Shown here: positions 61,616 to 64,000 of the stretch, in pieces | How positions within the stretch are numbered: the first letter of the stretch is position 1 | Layout of the letters: each line of letters opens with the position of its first letter | Assembly (NCBI RefSeq): GCF_016892625.1 | Contig: NZ_JAFEMW010000006.1 | Coordinates: 186,001 to 250,000, forward strand | DNA length: 64,000 nucleotides | Origin: Brevibacterium sp. RIT 803 | GTDB lineage: Bacteria > Actinomycetota > Actinomycetes > Actinomycetales > Brevibacteriaceae | Reading direction: 5' to 3' | Position numbers and translations under genes: made by a program | Notes under the pieces: model-generated | Database searches by the model: none | What the model was told of the DNA's origin: nothing | Seen by the model: only the letters and a program-made list of their open reading frames with translations

Positions 61616-63653
61616 TTCCGTCAAACAGTCCGTCAATGATCTCCTGCGCGACGAACCTGGCGTGTAGGATCGGACGCCGTTCGACGTCAATGCCCGGTGG
61701 CGGGATCCATGCAGGTCGGCCGTCGTGGAGCATTCGGGCATACCAATCCGATTTGTCGATCAGGTGGTGATGCAGTCCGCATGCCAACGTGAGGTTGTTG
61801 ATGTCAGTCTTGCCCCCGTCAGCCCAAGGCACAATGTGGTGCGTGTCGCACCATCCTGGCGGTGCATCGCAGCCCGGGAAGGTGCAGCCTTGATCTCTTG
61901 CTGCGAGTACTGCCACTTGCCTGTTCGTGGCAAATCGACCTTCGGTGGCGATTTCCATCGTCTTGGCTTTATCCGACATCAGGTGGAAGAAGACCGAACC
62001 GTTCAATCCTTCGCTGACCGCCGTTGATAGAGGAAATTCGGCTTCGCAACCTGTGGTCGATCGTCCTTTTCCGGCCGCAATGTCTTCGGCTTTTGCGGTG
62101 ACGACCAAGGCGAATGGCGAACCGCGCCCTATCCGGTCCATCTCGACGCGGGAGATCGTTGTTGCAAATCGCTCGTAGATGCGATTGCGCACTGTTCCTT
62201 GACTCGCGCTTGTGTCGACCAGCGCTCCGTCTTCTCTGACTCCGAAGCTCGAGAACCCAGAAACAGCCGAATCGGAACCTCCTGTATCGGCAATCCAGTC
62301 CGGCCGATCCTCTGGCAGAGCATGTGGCAGCGGCGTGTCCGAGACGTCCCCGGCCAAAACGGCTCGAAAGATGTCGAATTCAGGCTCGGCAGGACCCTCG
62401 TCTTTCACGGTCGTGCGCGCGCCATCGGTCGTGCGCGCGCCATCCGTCGTGCGCGTACCATCGTGAGCCTGCAGGGGTTCCGTCGAGCCCGGTGCGCACT
62501 GTGCGTTTTCCGAGTTGTCACCTGGCAGAATACGCGAGGCGAGCAGTCCGTTGAGGATTCCTCCTGAGACTGAGTCCAAGAGGCCTCTGAGATCCCAATC
62601 GCCGTCATCTCGGGCTCGCACAGTCACGTAACAGCGCGAACGATCCCGCGAAAGCTTCGGTTCTTCCCCGTCGGGATCAATGCGGTCCAAAATAGTAGCG
62701 AAGATCGTTTTCAAATCTGAGACCCGGACTCGTGGGGCCCTTTCCACAAGGTCCGCTTCGACTTTGTCGCGCACACTGGATGAAACCCAGGTCGGCAGCT
62801 TGGAAAGACAGTCGTTGATCGCGGTCGCCTGACCCGCAGAGAGCACTCCCGAATGCAGGGCCTTGGAGACGATGGGGTTGACGGGTTTTCTGGCCTGACC
62901 AGTCATGTACACGCGGCCGCCGAGATTTTTGGCGAGCTCCGCACGTCGGTTGGCTTCATACCCGGTCAGATTCAACCGGTTCTGGACCAGCGCCTTCGTC
63001 GTCTTCGCTCCATAGTCGGTGGGTGTCCCGCACCGTTCATAGACCGACAGAGTGACAGCAGACATCGCTTCGAGTATGCGAGTGGCGGTTTCGATCCCGT
63101 TGATGACAGTCATCGCGTGATCAGGCCCAAGAGGACGTTCGAATCTCAGCAGTTCGTCTCTGAGGATACTGAGCTCACCGATGCTGCGGGTCAACTCGGG
63201 GGCAAGTCGGTCGAGGTCGCGCCATTCCGCATCCGATAGAAGTGGATGCGTCACGACAGAAGTCGATTCACCTTCGTCCACAGTTGGGGACCGGTCGATC
63301 CCACCGCCATCACTCTGCGTTCCAGAATCGACCGGAGCAACCTGTTCATCGGCATGTGCACCTTCGGTGCCGTGCCGGTCAGAATCGTCGTCGTCACTTT
63401 CCATGGGTGTGACCGGAACAGCCGCGATCGAATCGAGCTTCTCCGCCAAAGGATTGCCGCTCAGGTCCATTCCGGCGGCCTCAAGCTGCTCCCGAAACGA
63501 GGTCGGCTCCGGTACCGACAACGATTCATCTTCGGCGGCGGGCTCCCCCACAGCTGTGCCAGTTTCCTTCGGGCCTTCGGCAGACTCTCCCGCGGCGGTG
63601 CCAGGTGAGCGCTTATGGCTCTTTCCTGGTGTCTGATCGGGGGTGAGAGTCAT
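61596..63653 (-). CDS. DUF222 / HNH endonuclease-type protein (13E12 repeat family)
   Basis: A 685-residue protein. The first ~135 residues are Ser/Glu/Gly-rich and probably disordered. The DUF222 domain spans about 140-400 (ELSILRDELLRFERP, MSAVTLSVYERCGTPTDYGA, NLTGYEANRRAELAKNLGG). The C-terminal HNH motif is complete: CTFPGCDAPPGWCDTHHIV, PWADGGKTDINNLTLACGLH and HHLIDK. Such proteins are abundant, multi-copy and mobile-looking in actinobacteria; nuclease activity is rarely shown. The ATG lacks a good binding site and overlaps the stop of a short upstream frame. Confidence 0.93.
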   Translation of the reverse strand: MTLTPDQTPGKSHKRSPGTAAGESAEGPKETGTAVGEPAAEDESLSVPEPTSFREQLEAAGMDLSGNPLAEKLDSIAAVPVTPMESDDDDSDRHGTEGAHADEQVAPVDSGTQSDGGGIDRSPTVDEGESTSVVTHPLLSDAEWRDLDRLAPELTRSIGELSILRDELLRFERPLGPDHAMTVINGIETATRILEAMSAVTLSVYERCGTPTDYGAKTTKALVQNRLNLTGYEANRRAELAKNLGGRVYMTGQARKPVNPIVSKALHSGVLSAGQATAINDCLSKLPTWVSSSVRDKVEADLVERAPRVRVSDLKTIFATILDRIDPDGEEPKLSRDRSRCYVTVRARDDGDWDLRGLLDSVSGGILNGLLASRILPGDNSENAQCAPGSTEPLQAHDGTRTTDGARTTDGARTTVKDEGPAEPEFDIFRAVLAGDVSDTPLPHALPEDRPDWIADTGGSDSAVSGFSSFGVREDGALVDTSASQGTVRNRIYERFATTISRVEMDRIGRGSPFALVVTAKAEDIAAGKGRSTTGCEAEFPLSTAVSEGLNGSVFFHLMSDKAKTMEIATEGRFATNRQVAVLAARDQGCTFPGCDAPPGWCDTHHIVPWADGGKTDINNLTLACGLHHHLIDKSDWYARMLHDGRPAWIPPPGIDVERRPILHARFVAQEIIDGLFDGTELPPQ
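62408..62461 (-). repeat. 18-bp tandem repeat inside the HNH gene
   Basis: Three 18-base units (62408-62425, 62426-62443 identical; 62444-62461 with three changes). They encode TDGART repeats between the DUF222 and HNH parts, in frame. Confidence 0.85.
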
Positions 63654-64000
63654 CGTCTGTGCATCCGTTCGTCAACAACATTGTTGCGTGTATAGTCCCA
63701 TTGCATTACCTCCAATGCGCCCTGTATAGACCTTTATTCGATTCTTTGCACGTTTTATTCGTCGTATTCTATGTTGTTCTATTCGTTTAGAGCGGCATTC
63801 ATGCTCAGCCAAGAGGGATTGACAGCTGCGAACACTGCACATCGGAAAGACTGACAGAACTGCTCGGAGGTCATCTCCGCGCCGACACTCGCTCTCACAC
63901 ACCCGGACCCGGGCACAAAAGAACCGTCACACCCGCTTCGCACTGCGAAACGAAGTGACAGCGAAGTGACGGCAAAATGTCGGAGTGGAGTGCAGCAGTG
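63654..64000. other. Upstream region of the HNH gene, no clear gene
   Basis: The 347 bases to the window end hold no convincing gene besides the short upstream frames. 63700-63800 is AT-rich with several TATTC copies; TATACA boxes on the minus strand (63723-63728, 63689-63694) are candidate -10 sites. An inverted repeat CAACAA-CA-TTGTTG lies at 63673-63686. On the right, TTCGCA-C-TGCGAA near 63934-63946, within GTGAC-type outer arms, may be a terminator of a gene beyond the window. Confidence 0.4.
63672..63701 (-). CDS. Nine-codon upstream reading frame with strong ribosome binding site
   Basis: ATG at 63699-63701, seven bases after a perfect GGAGG (63709-63713), opens MGLYTQQCC and stops at TGA 63672-63674, 18 bases before the HNH start. 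A second frame from ATG 63706 (MQWDYTRNNVVDERMHRR) ends with a TGA overlapping the HNH ATG. Either could be a leader peptide that controls HNH translation. Evidence is only the binding site and spacing. Confidence 0.35.
   Translation of the reverse strand: MGLYTQQCC

Noticed and set aside
63672..63902. 76-codon minus frame upstream of the HNH gene
   Set aside because: Odd composition (many Arg, Cys), no binding site at its start and no similarity; only its last nine codons follow a strong binding site and are reported separately.

Overview
The window is a GC-rich, gene-dense stretch of an actinobacterial chromosome, most likely a Brevibacterium or a close Micrococcales relative. Evidence: actinobacterial mIHF, a PGKGP-loop EF-P, a degenerate Cys-rich PriA, a HGxxPAAW-type small protein and a DUF222/HNH protein. 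The gene order also follows two well-known conserved blocks (pyrR to priA-fmt-rsmB-rpe, and nusB-efp-aro-mltG-alaS through aspS-hisS-rel-sec-ruv). Species assignment is inference. Nearly everything is on the minus strand; only an ArsR regulator, a DUF349 protein and an AbiEi-like protein are on plus. No rRNA, tRNA, CRISPR array, prophage or insertion sequence was seen.

Layout by position (minus-strand transcription runs right to left). 1-2069: 5' part of gltB. 2257-8980: tryptophan/histidine block (hisF, hisI, trpE, two small membrane proteins, trpC, trpB, trpA, another small membrane protein). 9009-11845: fused acyl-CoA carboxyltransferase and a class III CoA-transferase. 11848-14201: PH-domain protein, hisG, hisE and a PnuC-family transporter that resembles the riboflavin carrier RibM. 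14213-23219: rpe, rsmB, fmt, priA, metK, coaBC, rpoZ, gmk and mihF. 23464-32073: complete pyrimidine operon pyrR-pyrB-pyrC-(membrane protein)-carA-carB-pyrF, headed by a PyrR-binding hairpin over the pyrR ribosome binding site. 32184-39210: nusB, efp, aroB, aroK, aroC, prepilin peptidase, aroE, mltG. 39207-43136: ruvX, alaS, rpsD. 43434-48445: CPA2 antiporter, rarA, aspS. 48565-55537: ArsR regulator, hisS, metallo-hydrolase, DUF349 protein, AbiEi-like protein, rel. 55554-61395: secF, secD, yajC, ruvB, ruvA. 61596-63653: DUF222/HNH protein in the place where ruvC would be expected.

Many adjacent genes overlap by 1-4 bases (ATGA, GTGA or TGATG junctions), so translational coupling is common. 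Chorismate from aroBKCE feeds trpE. PRPP-dependent trp, his and pyr pathways sit close together. gmk, rpoZ and rel link guanine nucleotides, RNA polymerase and the stringent response.

I found no clear new multi-gene system. The least explained signals are: short tandem repeats of 18-24 bp concentrated between 43 and 63 kb, three of them straddling the stop codons of unrelated genes; a seven-residue repeat at the N-terminus of RuvB; a 14-bp-arm palindrome across the promoter and apparent leaderless start of the AbiEi-like gene; and a short upstream reading frame ahead of the HNH gene.
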